From: Pseudomonadota bacterium
Lineage (GTDB): Bacteria > Pseudomonadota > Gammaproteobacteria > Steroidobacterales > Steroidobacteraceae
Direction of reading: 5' to 3'
NCBI GenBank assembly: GCA_018241525.1
Contig: JAFEDR010000011.1
Span: 62,001 to 126,000, forward strand
Length of the DNA stretch: 64,000 nt
Both the position numbers and the translations under genes were made by a program. Positions 22,055 through 30,967 of this stretch are shown in pieces (the first letter of the stretch is position 1; the number at the start of each line of letters is the position of its first letter). Below the pieces are notes generated by a model. It made no database searches. It saw only the letters and a list, made by a program, of their open reading frames with translations, and was not told the origin of the DNA.

Positions 22055-22097
22055 TCCGGCCCGCACCGCCGATCCGAACTCCCGCCCCGGCACCCCG

Positions 22098-22943
22098 ATG
22101 CCCACCCTGCGCGTCCTCGCCCTGACCACGCTCGCGATGCTCGCCTTCGCAGGCAACTCGCTGCTGTGCCGGCTCGCGCTCGCCCAGACGCACATCGACC
22201 CGGGGCAGTTCACGGCGCTGCGGCTTCTGTCGGGCGCGGCCACGCTCGCGGTGATCGCGCGGCTGGTGGCGCGCGATCGCCGCGGCCAGGGCAGCTGGGC
22301 CTCGGCGTTGGCGCTCGCCGCCTACGCACTCGGCTTCTCCTACGCCTACGTCGGCCTGTCGGCGGCCACCGGCGCACTGCTGCTGTTCGGGGCAGTGCAG
22401 GCGACGATGATCGGCGCCGGCCTCGTGCGCGGCGAGCGTCTCGGCGCGTGGCAGCTCGCGGGCTTCCTGCTCGCGCTCGCGGGCCTCGTCGGGCTGCTGC
22501 TGCCGGGTCTCGCCGCGCCGCCGCCGGGCCGAGCGGCGCTGATGCTGGCGGCTGGGATCGCCTGGGGCATCTATTCGCTGCGCGGCCAGGGGTCGGGCGA
22601 CCCGACGCGCGTCACGGCGGGCAACTTCCTGCGCGCCGCGCCATTCGCGGTACTGGCCGGCCTGCTCGGCGGCCTCGCGCCCGTCGATCTGGCCGGCGCC
22701 GGCTACGCGGCGGCCTCCGGCGCCCTCGCCTCGGGGGTCGGGTACTCGATCTGGTACGCGGCGCTGCCACAGCTGCGCTCGACCACCGCGGCCGTGGTGC
22801 AGTTGAGCGTGCCGGTGCTCGCCACGCTCGGCGGCGCGCTGCTGCTGGACGAACCGGTCACCCGGCGGGTGATCATCGCCTCGCTCGCGATCCTCGGTGG
22901 GATCGCGATCGTGGTGCGCGGCCGGCGCCGCGCCGGCGGCTAG
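22098..22943 (+). CDS. EamA/DMT-superfamily transporter
   Basis: A 281-residue inner-membrane protein with about ten hydrophobic segments in two EamA repeats. It begins VLALTTLAMLAFAGNSLLCR, and the second repeat includes ASGALASGVGYSIWYAALP and LDEPVTRRVIIASLAILGGI. DMT-family members export amino acids, metabolites or drugs; the substrate cannot be read from the sequence. The ATG at 22098 begins the first membrane helix, and the frame upstream of it overlaps the regulator gene. It is 43 bases after the regulator stop and converges on the RidA-like gene through a shared CTAG. Confidence 0.88.
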   Translation: MPTLRVLALTTLAMLAFAGNSLLCRLALAQTHIDPGQFTALRLLSGAATLAVIARLVARDRRGQGSWASALALAAYALGFSYAYVGLSAATGALLLFGAVQATMIGAGLVRGERLGAWQLAGFLLALAGLVGLLLPGLAAPPPGRAALMLAAGIAWGIYSLRGQGSGDPTRVTAGNFLRAAPFAVLAGLLGGLAPVDLAGAGYAAASGALASGVGYSIWYAALPQLRSTTAAVVQLSVPVLATLGGALLLDEPVTRRVIIASLAILGGIAIVVRGRRRAGG

Positions 22944-23404
22944 GGCCCGGCGCTCGCCAGGCACTCGATCTCGACGCGCGCGCCGAGCGCGAGGCCGTTG
23001 GTGCCGAACGCGCTGCGCGCCGGCAGCGGCTTCTTGAGGAACGCCCGGTAGACCTCGTTGAAGGCCGGCCAGTCGCCCATGTCGGCCAGCATCACCGTGC
23101 ACTTCACGAGGTCCGCGGTGGTGCGGCCGTTGGCCTCGAGGATGGCGCGGATGTTCTCGAGCGCCTGCTGCGCCTCGGCGCGCACGCCGCCCGGCACGAG
23201 CTTGAGCGTGCCGGGCGCGATGCCGACCTGACCGGACAGGTAGAGCGTGTCGCCGAGGCGCACCGCCTCCGAGAACGGCAGGTCGGCGCCGAGGACCCTG
23301 CCGGAGTTCTTGAACTCGACCCTGGCGGGTGGGTCCGCCGCGCTCGGCGGGGCGAGGCAGACGATCGAGACGGCGGCGAGCAGCAGCAGGCAGGTACGGA
23401 CCAT
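22940..23404 (-). CDS. Exported RidA/YjgF-family protein
   Basis: A 154-residue protein with a signal peptide (MVRTCLLLLAAVSIVCLAPPSAADPP), then the RidA fold: LGADLPFSEAVRLGDTLYLS, EAQQALENIRAILEANGRTT and the C-terminal VEIECLAS. Cytoplasmic RidA enzymes hydrolyse reactive enamines and imines. The arginine common at the RidA active site (usually in a P-x-R-x-A stretch) may be that of PARSAFGTNGLALGA. Export to the periplasm is an atypical feature and its role is unknown. It lies downstream of the cytochrome c peroxidase gene on the same strand. Confidence 0.87.
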   Translation of the reverse strand: MVRTCLLLLAAVSIVCLAPPSAADPPARVEFKNSGRVLGADLPFSEAVRLGDTLYLSGQVGIAPGTLKLVPGGVRAEAQQALENIRAILEANGRTTADLVKCTVMLADMGDWPAFNEVYRAFLKKPLPARSAFGTNGLALGARVEIECLASAGP

Positions 23405-23445
23405 GGTGGGGCTCCCGGCGAGAAGCCGGTAGTCTGCCAGAACCC

Positions 23446-23474
23446 GCGCGGGCGGCACTCCCGGCCGCCCGCGC
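23446..23474 (-). terminator. Hairpin between peroxidase and RidA-like genes
   Basis: An 11-bp perfect inverted repeat (GCGCGGGCGGC / GCCGCCCGCGC) with a 7-base loop lies 37 bases past the peroxidase stop. On the minus strand only GGGTTCT follows, so termination would be weak. Confidence 0.4.
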
Positions 23475-23511
23475 CGCGCGGCCCGCCGCCGGTAAGGACC
23501 GGCGCGCAGGT

Positions 23512-24519
23512 TCAGGGCAGCGTCGTGGCGGCGACCTCGGGCAGCGGGCCCGACAGCGCCTCGAGGAACGCCACCAGGTCCGCGACCTCCGCGTCCGTGA
23601 AAGTCCGCGACAGCTCGGTGCTGCCCATCACGCGGACGGCGTGGGCGAGGGTCGGCACGGAGCCGTTGTGCATGTACGGCGCCGTGTACTTCAGATTGCG
23701 CAGCGACGGCACGCGCCACTGCAGGCGATCGCTCTCCTTGCCGGTCCACTCGAAGCGTCCCTGGTCGCGGGTCAGCTCGTAGCTGGCGACGTAGGGACTG
23801 CGTGGATTGGTCGGGAACTTCATCGTGAAGGCGATGCCCTCGCGCAGCGCCGGGCCATCGAAGGCGGGGCCCTGGTGGCAGCGATCGCAGCCGACGCTGC
23901 GGAACAGCGCCATGCCGTGCACCTGCTGCTCGCTCAGCGACTTCTTGTCGCCGCGGACGTAGCGATCGTACGGGCTGTCGGCGGTCACGAGCGTGCGCTC
24001 GAACGCGGCGATCGCACGCGCGGCGTTCTCGGCCGTCACCACCTCGCCGTGCCCGAAGGCGTGCTCGAAATAGCTGCGATAGCCGGGGATCGAGCGCAGC
24101 CGCGCGGTGACGTAGGCGACGTCGCGCATGCCCATGTCGAGCGGGTTCAGCAGCTGCGCGAGGGCCTGTGCCTCGAGGCTCGCGGCCCGGCCATCCCAGA
24201 ACGCCGAGGTCAGGAAGCCGACGTTCCACACGGTCAGCGCGTTGCGGCCGTCGTGCTCGCCGTGCACGCCGACGCTGCTGGCCTCGTGGTCGGCACCACC
24301 GTCCTTGAGGATGTGGCAACCGGCGCAGGCGATCGTGCCGTTCTCGGACAGGCGCTTGTCGTGGAACAGCAGGCGGCCGAGTTCCGCCTTCTCCGGGGTG
24401 GTGGGATTGGCCGCCGGCGCCGGCGCGCGCAGCGGCAGGGGCTGCCAGACGCGCTCGGCGGCGCCCGCGTTCAGTGATAACGAGGCAGCTGCGAGCAGGA
24501 GCAGCACGATGGATCGCAT
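23512..24519 (-). CDS. Di-heme cytochrome c peroxidase
   Basis: A 335-residue periplasmic protein of the bacterial CcpA/MauG superfamily. It has a signal peptide (MRSIVLLLLAAASLSLNAGA) and two c-type heme sites, CAGCH near residue 63 and CDRCH near residue 210. The sequence WRVPSLRNLKYTAPYMHNGS is typical of the peroxidase branch. It is likely to reduce H2O2 with electrons from small cytochromes or azurin. The length is normal. Its 5' leader holds two mutually exclusive hairpins (24583-24620), suggesting RNA-level control. Confidence 0.92.
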   Translation of the reverse strand: MRSIVLLLLAAASLSLNAGAAERVWQPLPLRAPAPAANPTTPEKAELGRLLFHDKRLSENGTIACAGCHILKDGGADHEASSVGVHGEHDGRNALTVWNVGFLTSAFWDGRAASLEAQALAQLLNPLDMGMRDVAYVTARLRSIPGYRSYFEHAFGHGEVVTAENAARAIAAFERTLVTADSPYDRYVRGDKKSLSEQQVHGMALFRSVGCDRCHQGPAFDGPALREGIAFTMKFPTNPRSPYVASYELTRDQGRFEWTGKESDRLQWRVPSLRNLKYTAPYMHNGSVPTLAHAVRVMGSTELSRTFTDAEVADLVAFLEALSGPLPEVAATTLP

Positions 24520-24582
24520 GTCGACCTCCGCAGGCGGGCGGCGGGCGCGTGGATGCGAATCATCCGCAGCCGCCAGGCTTCG

Positions 24583-24620
24583 CGGATCGCCGTGCGAGCC
24601 ACGGCGATCCGAGCCGTGGC
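24583..24620 (-). promoter_or_regulatory. Two alternative hairpins in the peroxidase leader
   Basis: Hairpin A is a perfect 12-bp stem (CGGATCGCCGTG / CACGGCGATCCG, 24583-24611, loop 5). Hairpin B is a perfect 8-bp stem (GCCACGGC / GCCGTGGC, 24598-24620, loop 7). They share 24598-24611, so both cannot form at once. In the minus-strand transcript B emerges first, and A ends 63 bases before the start codon. The arrangement resembles an attenuator or switch, but no ligand or known RNA class is recognised. Confidence 0.5.
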
Positions 24621-24733
24621 GAGGGAGACTCCGCTCTTGGCTGCGAGGCTAGAATCCGTCGTTTCCACACGCGGATAGCGCCAACGCACATCGGCGGCGG
24701 GCGGCGGGCGGCGCGCCGGGCGGCGCGCGTCGG

Positions 24734-26932
24734 CTAGGCGACGGCCTGCAGCGGCTCAGGCCTGCTGATCGCGAAGCCCTGCACGAAATCGATGCCCATG
24801 CGGCGCGCCGCCTCGAGCGACGCCGCGTCCTCGACCTGCTCGGCGATGACCTGGAAGTCGAGCGTGCGCGCAAGCTTCACCATCGCCGACACCATGGCCT
24901 GGTTGACCGTGTCGCGGGCGAGATCGCGCATATAGGCGCCGTCGATCTTCAGGTAGTCCATGGCCAGCGTCTTCAGGTTCGCGAACGAGCCGAGGCCGCT
25001 GCCGAAGTCGTCGAGCGCGAAGCTGCAACCCATGCCGTGCAGCACGCCGATGAAGCGGCGGGCGTGATCGAGGTTGCCGACCACCGAGGCCTCGGTGACC
25101 TCGAAGCAGACCTGCGCGGGGGCGACGCCGGTGCGGTCGAGGCAGTCGACCACGAACTCCAGGAACTGCGCGTCGCCGAGCGTCTGCCCGGAAATGTTCA
25201 GCGACAGGCTGCGCCCGGGCGGCAGCCGGATCGCGCCCCGACCGAGCGCCGCGAGCGCGGTCTGCACCACCCAGCGGTCGACCAGCGACATCAGCCGGTA
25301 GCGTTCCGCGGCCTTGAGGAATTCCCCGGGCGCGATCAGCGAGCCGTCCTCGCCGCTCAGCCGCACCAGCACCTCGAGGGCCGGCCCGCGCGTCGCCCCT
25401 TCGGGGGAGGAGACGATCGTCTGCGTGTAGAGCACGAAGCGGCCCTCGCGCAGCGCCTGCTGCAGCCGCTGCAGCCAGTGGATCTCGCCGCGCTGGCGCG
25501 CGCGGGCCTCGTCGCGCGACGAGTACACGTGCACGTGGCCCTGGCCACGGCTCTTGGCGACGTAGCAGGCCGAATCGGCGGCCGACATCACGTCCTCGAT
25601 GCTGGCGGACTCGCGGCCGACCTCGACCAGGCCGATGCTGACGCCGACCATGAAGATCTTGTCCTTCCAGACGAAGCGGTAGTCGCGGATCGCGCTCGAG
25701 ACGTCCTCGGCGATCTGGATCGCCTTGTCGAGCGGGCAGCCGACCAGCAGCATCGCGAACTCGTCGCCGCCGATGCGCGCCACCGTGTCGGAGTCGCGAA
25801 CCGCGTCCTTCACCAGCGCCGCGACCTCGCGCAGCATGTTGTCGCCGGCGGTATGGCCGCTGGTGTCGTTGACGGCCTTGAAGCGGTCGAGATCCAGATA
25901 GCACAGCACCTGGGTCTGCGCACCGCTGCGGGCGAGATCCATCGAGTCCTGCAGGCGGCGCTCGAACTCGCGCCGGTTCACGAGCCCGGTCAGCGCATCG
26001 TGGCTCGCCTGGTAGCTCATCTGCCGGGCGATGCCGCGCAGGTCGGTGACGTCGTGCAGCAGCACCACCGCGCCGGCGGTCTCGCCGCGCTCGCCGGCGA
26101 GCGGCGAGGCGGTGAGCTCGATGCTCCGCTCGGCGCCGTCGGCACGCGTCAGCAGCACCGCGCGGCGGCCGAGCGAGACGCGCACGCCCGAGGCCAGGCA
26201 CTGGCGCACCGGGTCGGTCAGCGCGCGCCGGTCCGCCTCGTCGACCACCGTCACGACGTCGGCGAAGGACTGGCCGGAGACCTCGTCGAGCGCCCGGCCG
26301 AGCAGCTGCTCGGCCGAGGCGTTCATGAAGTCGATGCGGCCGTAGCTGTCGGTCGTGACCAGGCCATCGCCGAGCGAGTCGATCGTCGCCTGCGCGCGGC
26401 CGCGCGCGAAATCGGTCCGACCCTGGCGCGCGAGCATCTCGACGGCGGTGAACAGCACCGCCGGCGCGCCGCGGTACCTGACGATCGTGCCGGCGAGTTC
26501 GAGTCGCGTGACCTGGCCGTGGACGTCGGCGACCTCGACCTCGTAGCGTTCGGCCGCCGGCTGGCCGGCGAGCCGCCGGCGCACGTTGTCGCCGACGAGT
26601 TCCGCGTAGTCGGGCGCGACCAGTTCGGCGAGGTGGCGGCCGACGAGCTCCTCGGGCGTCAGGGCGAGCAGTGCCGCGAAGCGCGAATTCGCGAGCAGCA
26701 CGCGCTCGCCGTGGATCAGCACCGCCTCGTGCACGGCCTCGGCGAGCTCGAGGAACGGCGTCTCGGGCGCTGCCACCGGCGCCGGGCGGACACGCAGAGT
26801 CGCGGTGGCGCTGCGCGCCTCATCGAGCTCGCCCTCGAGATGCCGGGCACGGGAGCGCGCGCGGACCGCGGCGATCCACGCCGCGCCGGCAGCCAGCAGC
26901 GCGGCTAGCGCGACGGCTTCAATGACGCTCAA
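24734..26932 (-). CDS. Membrane-anchored PAS-GGDEF-EAL cyclic-di-GMP protein
   Basis: From the TTG at 26932 this is a 732-residue protein: one N-terminal membrane helix (VIEAVALAALLAAGAAWIAA), two PAS-like domains (about 60-165 and 180-295), GGDEF (about 305-465) and EAL (about 480-730). The cyclase site RIGGDEFAM is intact with the inhibitory RxxD (RDSD) five residues before it. The EAL side keeps LEVLVR (a common EVL variant), NISGQ, LDDFGSG, YLKID, AEQVE and VQGF, so both activities look possible. The TTG has GGAAGGGG just upstream. The frame stays open to 28315, but that part lies opposite pcm and is not credible. Confidence 0.9.
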   Translation of the reverse strand: MSVIEAVALAALLAAGAAWIAAVRARSRARHLEGELDEARSATATLRVRPAPVAAPETPFLELAEAVHEAVLIHGERVLLANSRFAALLALTPEELVGRHLAELVAPDYAELVGDNVRRRLAGQPAAERYEVEVADVHGQVTRLELAGTIVRYRGAPAVLFTAVEMLARQGRTDFARGRAQATIDSLGDGLVTTDSYGRIDFMNASAEQLLGRALDEVSGQSFADVVTVVDEADRRALTDPVRQCLASGVRVSLGRRAVLLTRADGAERSIELTASPLAGERGETAGAVVLLHDVTDLRGIARQMSYQASHDALTGLVNRREFERRLQDSMDLARSGAQTQVLCYLDLDRFKAVNDTSGHTAGDNMLREVAALVKDAVRDSDTVARIGGDEFAMLLVGCPLDKAIQIAEDVSSAIRDYRFVWKDKIFMVGVSIGLVEVGRESASIEDVMSAADSACYVAKSRGQGHVHVYSSRDEARARQRGEIHWLQRLQQALREGRFVLYTQTIVSSPEGATRGPALEVLVRLSGEDGSLIAPGEFLKAAERYRLMSLVDRWVVQTALAALGRGAIRLPPGRSLSLNISGQTLGDAQFLEFVVDCLDRTGVAPAQVCFEVTEASVVGNLDHARRFIGVLHGMGCSFALDDFGSGLGSFANLKTLAMDYLKIDGAYMRDLARDTVNQAMVSAMVKLARTLDFQVIAEQVEDAASLEAARRMGIDFVQGFAISRPEPLQAVA

Positions 26933-27039
26933 CGGCCCCTTCCCATCGTGTCCGCGGCCCCCGCCTGCCGGTGCCGCCGTGCCCGCGGCACGGCGCCTGC
27001 CTGGCTGCAGGATCCCCCGAATCCAGAATACCGGAGGGC

Positions 27040-27069
27040 TTGGCGAGCAACCCGAAGATTCACCATAAT
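27040..27069 (+). promoter_or_regulatory. Candidate promoter for pcm-rhodanese
   Basis: TTGGCG (27040-27045) and CATAAT (27064-27069) are spaced by 18 bases, matching 4/6 and 5/6 of the sigma70 consensus, about 100 bases upstream of the pcm start. The 240-base interval also has to hold the promoter of the divergent c-di-GMP gene, which I could not place. Confidence 0.4.
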
Positions 27070-27172
27070 GGAAGGCTGCGAGAGGCCGAAGTCCTTGTCG
27101 CACGGTCCGAAAGTTCGTAACCTCCACCGCCCCTGCGGGGCCTCTCCCCACCTCCTCTCCGGCACCGACCCC

Positions 27173-27823
27173 ATGGATTTCGCAGCCGCTCGACAGCAGA
27201 TGGTCCACCAGCAGGTCCGCGCGTGGGACGTGCTCGACCCGGGCGTGCTCGACGTGCTCGGCTACGTGCCGCGCGAGCAGTTCGTGCCGGCGGCCTTCCG
27301 CGAGATGGCGTTCGCCGACGGGCCGATCCCGCTGCCCGCCGGGCAGACGATGCTGGCGCCCAAGATCCACGGCCGCATCCTGCAGGCGCTCGACGTCAAG
27401 CCCGGCGAGGCCGCCCTCGAGATCGGCGCCGGCAGCGGCTACCTCTCTGCCTGCCTCGCGGCGCTCGGCGCGCAGGTGACCTCGCTCGAATGCGTGCCCG
27501 AGCTCGCGCGGCTCGCCGCCGACAACTTGCGGGCGACCGGTCATCCGGGCGTCGCGCTGGTCGAGGCGGACGCCACCGCCTGGCCGGCGTCGCGCCGCTT
27601 CGACGCCATCGCGCTGACGGCCTCGCTGCCGATGTATGACGCGCGCTACCAGGAGTGGCTCGCGATCGGCGGACGGCTGTTCGTGGTGGTCGGCTCGACC
27701 GAGCCGATGTCGGCGCAGCTCGTGACGCGCACCGGCGAGCACGAGTACCTGAAGGTCGACCTGTTCGAGACCGTGGTCGACCCGCTGCTGCACGCCCGGC
27801 GGCCCTCGCGCTTCGTGTTCTGA
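27173..27823 (+). CDS. pcm: Protein-L-isoaspartate O-methyltransferase family protein
   Basis: A 216-residue SAM-dependent methyltransferase of the Pcm family, which repairs isoaspartyl residues in aged proteins. The N-terminal region has ARQQMVHQQVRAWDVLDPGV and a degenerate substrate loop PLPAGQTMLAPKIHGRILQA. The SAM site is ALEIGAGSGYLSACLAAL, and DAIALTASLP follows. It matches the divergent Pcm forms that sit upstream of tolC in many gammaproteobacteria. The ATG at 27173 is used; the open frame reaches back to 26948 through unrelated residues. The next gene begins 11 bases on. Confidence 0.87.
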   Translation: MDFAAARQQMVHQQVRAWDVLDPGVLDVLGYVPREQFVPAAFREMAFADGPIPLPAGQTMLAPKIHGRILQALDVKPGEAALEIGAGSGYLSACLAALGAQVTSLECVPELARLAADNLRATGHPGVALVEADATAWPASRRFDAIALTASLPMYDARYQEWLAIGGRLFVVVGSTEPMSAQLVTRTGEHEYLKVDLFETVVDPLLHARRPSRFVF

Positions 27824-27834
27824 GGCGGACGCCG

Positions 27835-28155
27835 ATGGTTCGCGAGGTGGCACCGGCGGAGTTCGTGGCGACGCTCGCCGGCCAGCCGCGGACGCTGCTG
27901 ATCGACGTGCGCGAGGCCTGGGAGCTCGACATCGCGCGACTGCCGCAGGCGCTGCACGTACCGATGGCCGAGGTGCCCGAGCGGCTCGCCGAGATCGGTC
28001 GCGACCGGGACGTCGTGGTGATGTGCCGCTCCGGCGGCCGCAGCCTGCACGTCGCGCGCTTCCTCGAGGGCCAGGGCTACGGTTCAGTCGCGAACCTGAG
28101 CGGCGGCATCCTGGCCTGGCAGCGCGACGTGGACCCGTCGCTTGCGACATACTGA
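27835..28155 (+). CDS. Rhodanese-domain protein
   Basis: A 106-residue single rhodanese domain: LLIDVREAWELDIARLPQAL, then VVMCRSGGRSLHVARFLE with the catalytic Cys in the CRSGGRS loop, and NLSGGILAWQRDVDPS. Single-domain rhodaneses carry sulfur as a persulfide in the cytoplasm, but the acceptor is unknown. It lies between pcm and tolC, the order common in gammaproteobacteria, and is probably co-transcribed with pcm. Confidence 0.92.
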   Translation: MVREVAPAEFVATLAGQPRTLLIDVREAWELDIARLPQALHVPMAEVPERLAEIGRDRDVVVMCRSGGRSLHVARFLEGQGYGSVANLSGGILAWQRDVDPSLATY

Positions 28156-28251
28156 ACGTCCGGCGCGACGAGTCGCCGGGAGCCCCGCGGCCGGGCCCGT
28201 AGAGTCCCGCTGCATCCCGCGGCCCGAGCGCACGAGAAGGGACCTGAAGGC

Positions 28252-29664
28252 ATGAGACCGAGTTTCCCGACGACCACCCTGCTCGCCCTTGCGCTCGCCC
28301 TGCCGGCGGCGGCACCCGCCGCGGACCTGAGCGAGGTCTACCACCGGGCGCTGCGCAACGACCCGCAGCTGCGCGAGGCCGAGGCGAACCACCAGGCCTC
28401 GCTGGAGGCGAAGCCGCAGGCCTTCGCGGCGCTGCTGCCTCAGCTCACGGGTACCGCCGGCTATACGCATGACGAGCTCAAGTCGGTCTCGCCGACCTTT
28501 TTCGGCACCGGTCTGGTCACGCTCTCGCAGGGCAACAAGGCCGACACCAAGCAGTGGAGCGTGCAGCTGACGCAGACGCTGTTCCGCTGGAACCAGTTCG
28601 CGCAGCTGAAGTCCGCGGACACCCAGGTCGCGCAGGCCGAGGTCGACTTCCGCGCCGCGCAGCAGGACGTCATCGTGCGGACCGCGACCGCCTACTTCAA
28701 TGTGCTCGCGGCACGCGACACGCTCGATGCCGCGCAGGCCTCGCAGGAGGCGATCGCCCGCCAGCTCGAGCAGGCACAGAAGCGCTTCGAGGTCGGGCTG
28801 ATCGCGATCACCGACGTCGAGGAGGCGAAGGCCGCCAACGACCAGGCCACCGCCACCGTGATCGGCGCGAAGCGCTCGCTCGCGAACACCCGCGACCAGC
28901 TGCGCGAGCTGACCGGCGATTCGTTCGACGAGCTGTCGCGGCCGGGCGACGACATGCCGCTCGTGACGCCCGACCCGGCCAGCGAGGAGCAGTGGGTGCG
29001 CGCCGCGCTCGACCAGAACCTGTCGCTGTCCTCGGCGCGCCTCGGCGCCGACATCGCCCGCGAGAACATCTCGATCGCACGCTCCGGCCACGCGCCGACG
29101 CTCGACCTCGTCGCGCGGCGCTCCGGCACGAACTCGTCGGCGACCAGCTCCTACATCGATCCGGATCCGACCAGCCCGACCTACAACCAGACGCTGAGCT
29201 TCCCGGCCGCCAACTGGAACAACGACAAGCAGATCGGCCTGCAGCTGACGGTGCCGATCTACTCGGGTGGCTACGCGTCCTCGAAGGTCCGCGAGGCGGT
29301 CTACCGCCACCGCGCCGCACGCGAGCGCCTCGAGCGCACCGCGCGCCAGACCGAGCGACAGACCCGCGACTCCTACCTCGGCGTGATCAGCGAGATCGCA
29401 CAGGTGCAGGCGCTGCGCCAGGCACTCGAATCGAGCAAGACCGCGCTCGCCGCCACCGAGGCGGGCTACGAGGTCGGCACCCGCACGGCCGTCGACGTGC
29501 TGCTCGCACGCCAGCGCCTGTTCGACGCGCAGACGAACTACGCGCGCAGCCGCTACGACTACATCATCAACGTGCTCTCGCTCGAGCAGGCCGCGGGCAC
29601 GCTCGACGAGTCGCGGCTGACGCGGGTCAACGGCTGGCTCGGCCAGACGGTGGCGGTGAAGTAG
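28252..29664 (+). CDS. tolC: TolC-family outer-membrane channel protein
   Basis: A 470-residue outer-membrane efflux and type I secretion channel. A signal peptide (TTLLALALALPAAAPAADLS) is followed by two similar OEP repeats: the first with YHRALRNDPQLREAEANH and the helical region near FEVGLIAITDVEEAKAAN, the second with YEVGTRTAVDVLLARQRLF. It would form the trimeric tunnel used by RND pumps and type I exporters encoded elsewhere. A good Shine-Dalgarno (AAGGGA) precedes the ATG. Its last 38 bases overlap the convergent end of waaA. Confidence 0.94.
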   Translation: MRPSFPTTTLLALALALPAAAPAADLSEVYHRALRNDPQLREAEANHQASLEAKPQAFAALLPQLTGTAGYTHDELKSVSPTFFGTGLVTLSQGNKADTKQWSVQLTQTLFRWNQFAQLKSADTQVAQAEVDFRAAQQDVIVRTATAYFNVLAARDTLDAAQASQEAIARQLEQAQKRFEVGLIAITDVEEAKAANDQATATVIGAKRSLANTRDQLRELTGDSFDELSRPGDDMPLVTPDPASEEQWVRAALDQNLSLSSARLGADIARENISIARSGHAPTLDLVARRSGTNSSATSSYIDPDPTSPTYNQTLSFPAANWNNDKQIGLQLTVPIYSGGYASSKVREAVYRHRAARERLERTARQTERQTRDSYLGVISEIAQVQALRQALESSKTALAATEAGYEVGTRTAVDVLLARQRLFDAQTNYARSRYDYIINVLSLEQAAGTLDESRLTRVNGWLGQTVAVK

Positions 29665-30928
29665 CCGCCGGCGCGCCCGCGACGAGCGGCGCGAGAAATT
29701 CCAGGAACCGGTTGAGCGCACCGCGGTTCGCGAGCACCGCGGCGCGCCCGCGCTCGCCCGCCTGCGCGCCCGCCCCGTCCGGCGCGAGCCAGCGCCCGAC
29801 CGCCGCGGCGAGCTCGATCGCATCGTGCGCGACCGCGAGCGCGCCCGCCGCGGCGAGCAACTGCGCCGCCGGCGCGGCGCTCGCGGTGTGCGGCCCGGTG
29901 ACCACCGGCCGGCCAACGGCAGCCGGCTCGAGCAGGTTGTGGCCGCCGACCGGCACCAGGCTGCCGCCGACGAAGGCCACGTCGCCGGCCGCATAGAAGA
30001 GGAGCAACTCGCCGAGGCTGTCGAGCAACAGCACCTCGGTCGACGGCTCGACTGCCCGTCCCGCGGAGCGTCGCACGTGGGGGATGCCCGCCGCGGCGAG
30101 GCGGGCCGCGACGACGTCGAAGCGTTCGCGGTGGCGCGGCGCGAGCACCAGCAGCGGCGCCGGCCGCAGGCCGGCCAGGTGCGCGTGCGCAGCGAGCACG
30201 ATCGCCTCCTCCCCCTCGTGGGTGCTGCCCGCGACCCAGACGGCGCGCCCCGGGCCGAGCGTCGCGCGCAGCGCCCGGGACGTCGTCGCGAGGTCGGCCG
30301 GCAGCGCGAGATCGAACTTGAGGTTGCCGATCATCCTGAGCCGCGCGGGCTCGGCGCCGAGCGCGGCGAAGCGCGCGGCGTCCGCCTCGCTCTGCGCCGC
30401 GACGCTGACGCCGGCGAGCGCCTCGTGCACCAGGCGCGGGATCCGCCCGTAACGGCGCGCCGAGCGCTCGGAGACGGTGGCGCTCGCGAGCACCAGCGGC
30501 ACACCCGCCTGCCGGCAGGCGCGGTAGAGGTTGGGCCAGAGCTCGGTCTCGAGCACGATGCCGGCCGCAGGCCGCACGCGCGCGAGGAAGCGGCGCACCG
30601 CGCCCGGCAGGTCGATCGGCAGGTAGCGGACGCTGACCTCGGCGCCGAACAGGGCCAGTGCCCGCTCGCGCCCGGTGGAGGTGGTCGTGGTGAGCGTCAG
30701 CGGTCGCGCCGGATAGCGCTCGCGCAGCGCGCGCACCAGGCTGACCGCCGCCTGCACCTCGCCGACCGACACGGCATGGACCCACAGGCCCCCCGGCACG
30801 GCCGGCGCGCCGAGACCCAGCCGCTCGCCGAGCACGGTCGTGGCGCCGCCGCCGCGCGCGCGCCATGCGGCCGCGAGCAGCAGCAGCGGCGCGAGGCAGT
30901 AGCCGAGGCCGAGGTAGAGTAATCGCAA
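29627..30928 (-). CDS. waaA: 3-deoxy-D-manno-octulosonic acid (Kdo) transferase
   Basis: A 433-residue GT30 enzyme that adds Kdo to lipid IVA at the cytoplasmic membrane. An N-terminal anchor (LGYCLAPLLLLAAAWRA) precedes WVHAVSVGEVQAAVSLVRAL, LETELWPNLYRACR and the donor-side motif GGSLVPVGGHNLLEPAA. The C-terminal tail is Ala/Pro/Ser-rich, and its last 38 bases are antisense to the end of tolC. A TAGAAT -10-like box lies at 30956-30961 on this strand, 28 bases upstream of the ATG. It is divergent from lpxL, as is common. Confidence 0.95.
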   Translation of the reverse strand: MRLLYLGLGYCLAPLLLLAAAWRARGGGATTVLGERLGLGAPAVPGGLWVHAVSVGEVQAAVSLVRALRERYPARPLTLTTTTSTGRERALALFGAEVSVRYLPIDLPGAVRRFLARVRPAAGIVLETELWPNLYRACRQAGVPLVLASATVSERSARRYGRIPRLVHEALAGVSVAAQSEADAARFAALGAEPARLRMIGNLKFDLALPADLATTSRALRATLGPGRAVWVAGSTHEGEEAIVLAAHAHLAGLRPAPLLVLAPRHRERFDVVAARLAAAGIPHVRRSAGRAVEPSTEVLLLDSLGELLLFYAAGDVAFVGGSLVPVGGHNLLEPAAVGRPVVTGPHTASAAPAAQLLAAAGALAVAHDAIELAAAVGRWLAPDGAGAQAGERGRAAVLANRGALNRFLEFLAPLVAGAPAATSPPPSGRASR

Positions 30929-30967
30929 GCGAGCCCACCCGTTCGCGGGGTTAAGATTCTAGCGCCC

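Noticed and set aside
27129..27141. GCCCC-TGC-GGGGC hairpin before pcm
   Set aside because: Only 5 bp with a 3-base loop, common by chance in this base composition.
26933..28315. N-terminal extension of the PAS-GGDEF-EAL protein to 28315
   Set aside because: It would overlap pcm and the rhodanese gene on the opposite strand. The TTG at 26932 has a good ribosome-binding site directly before the membrane helix.
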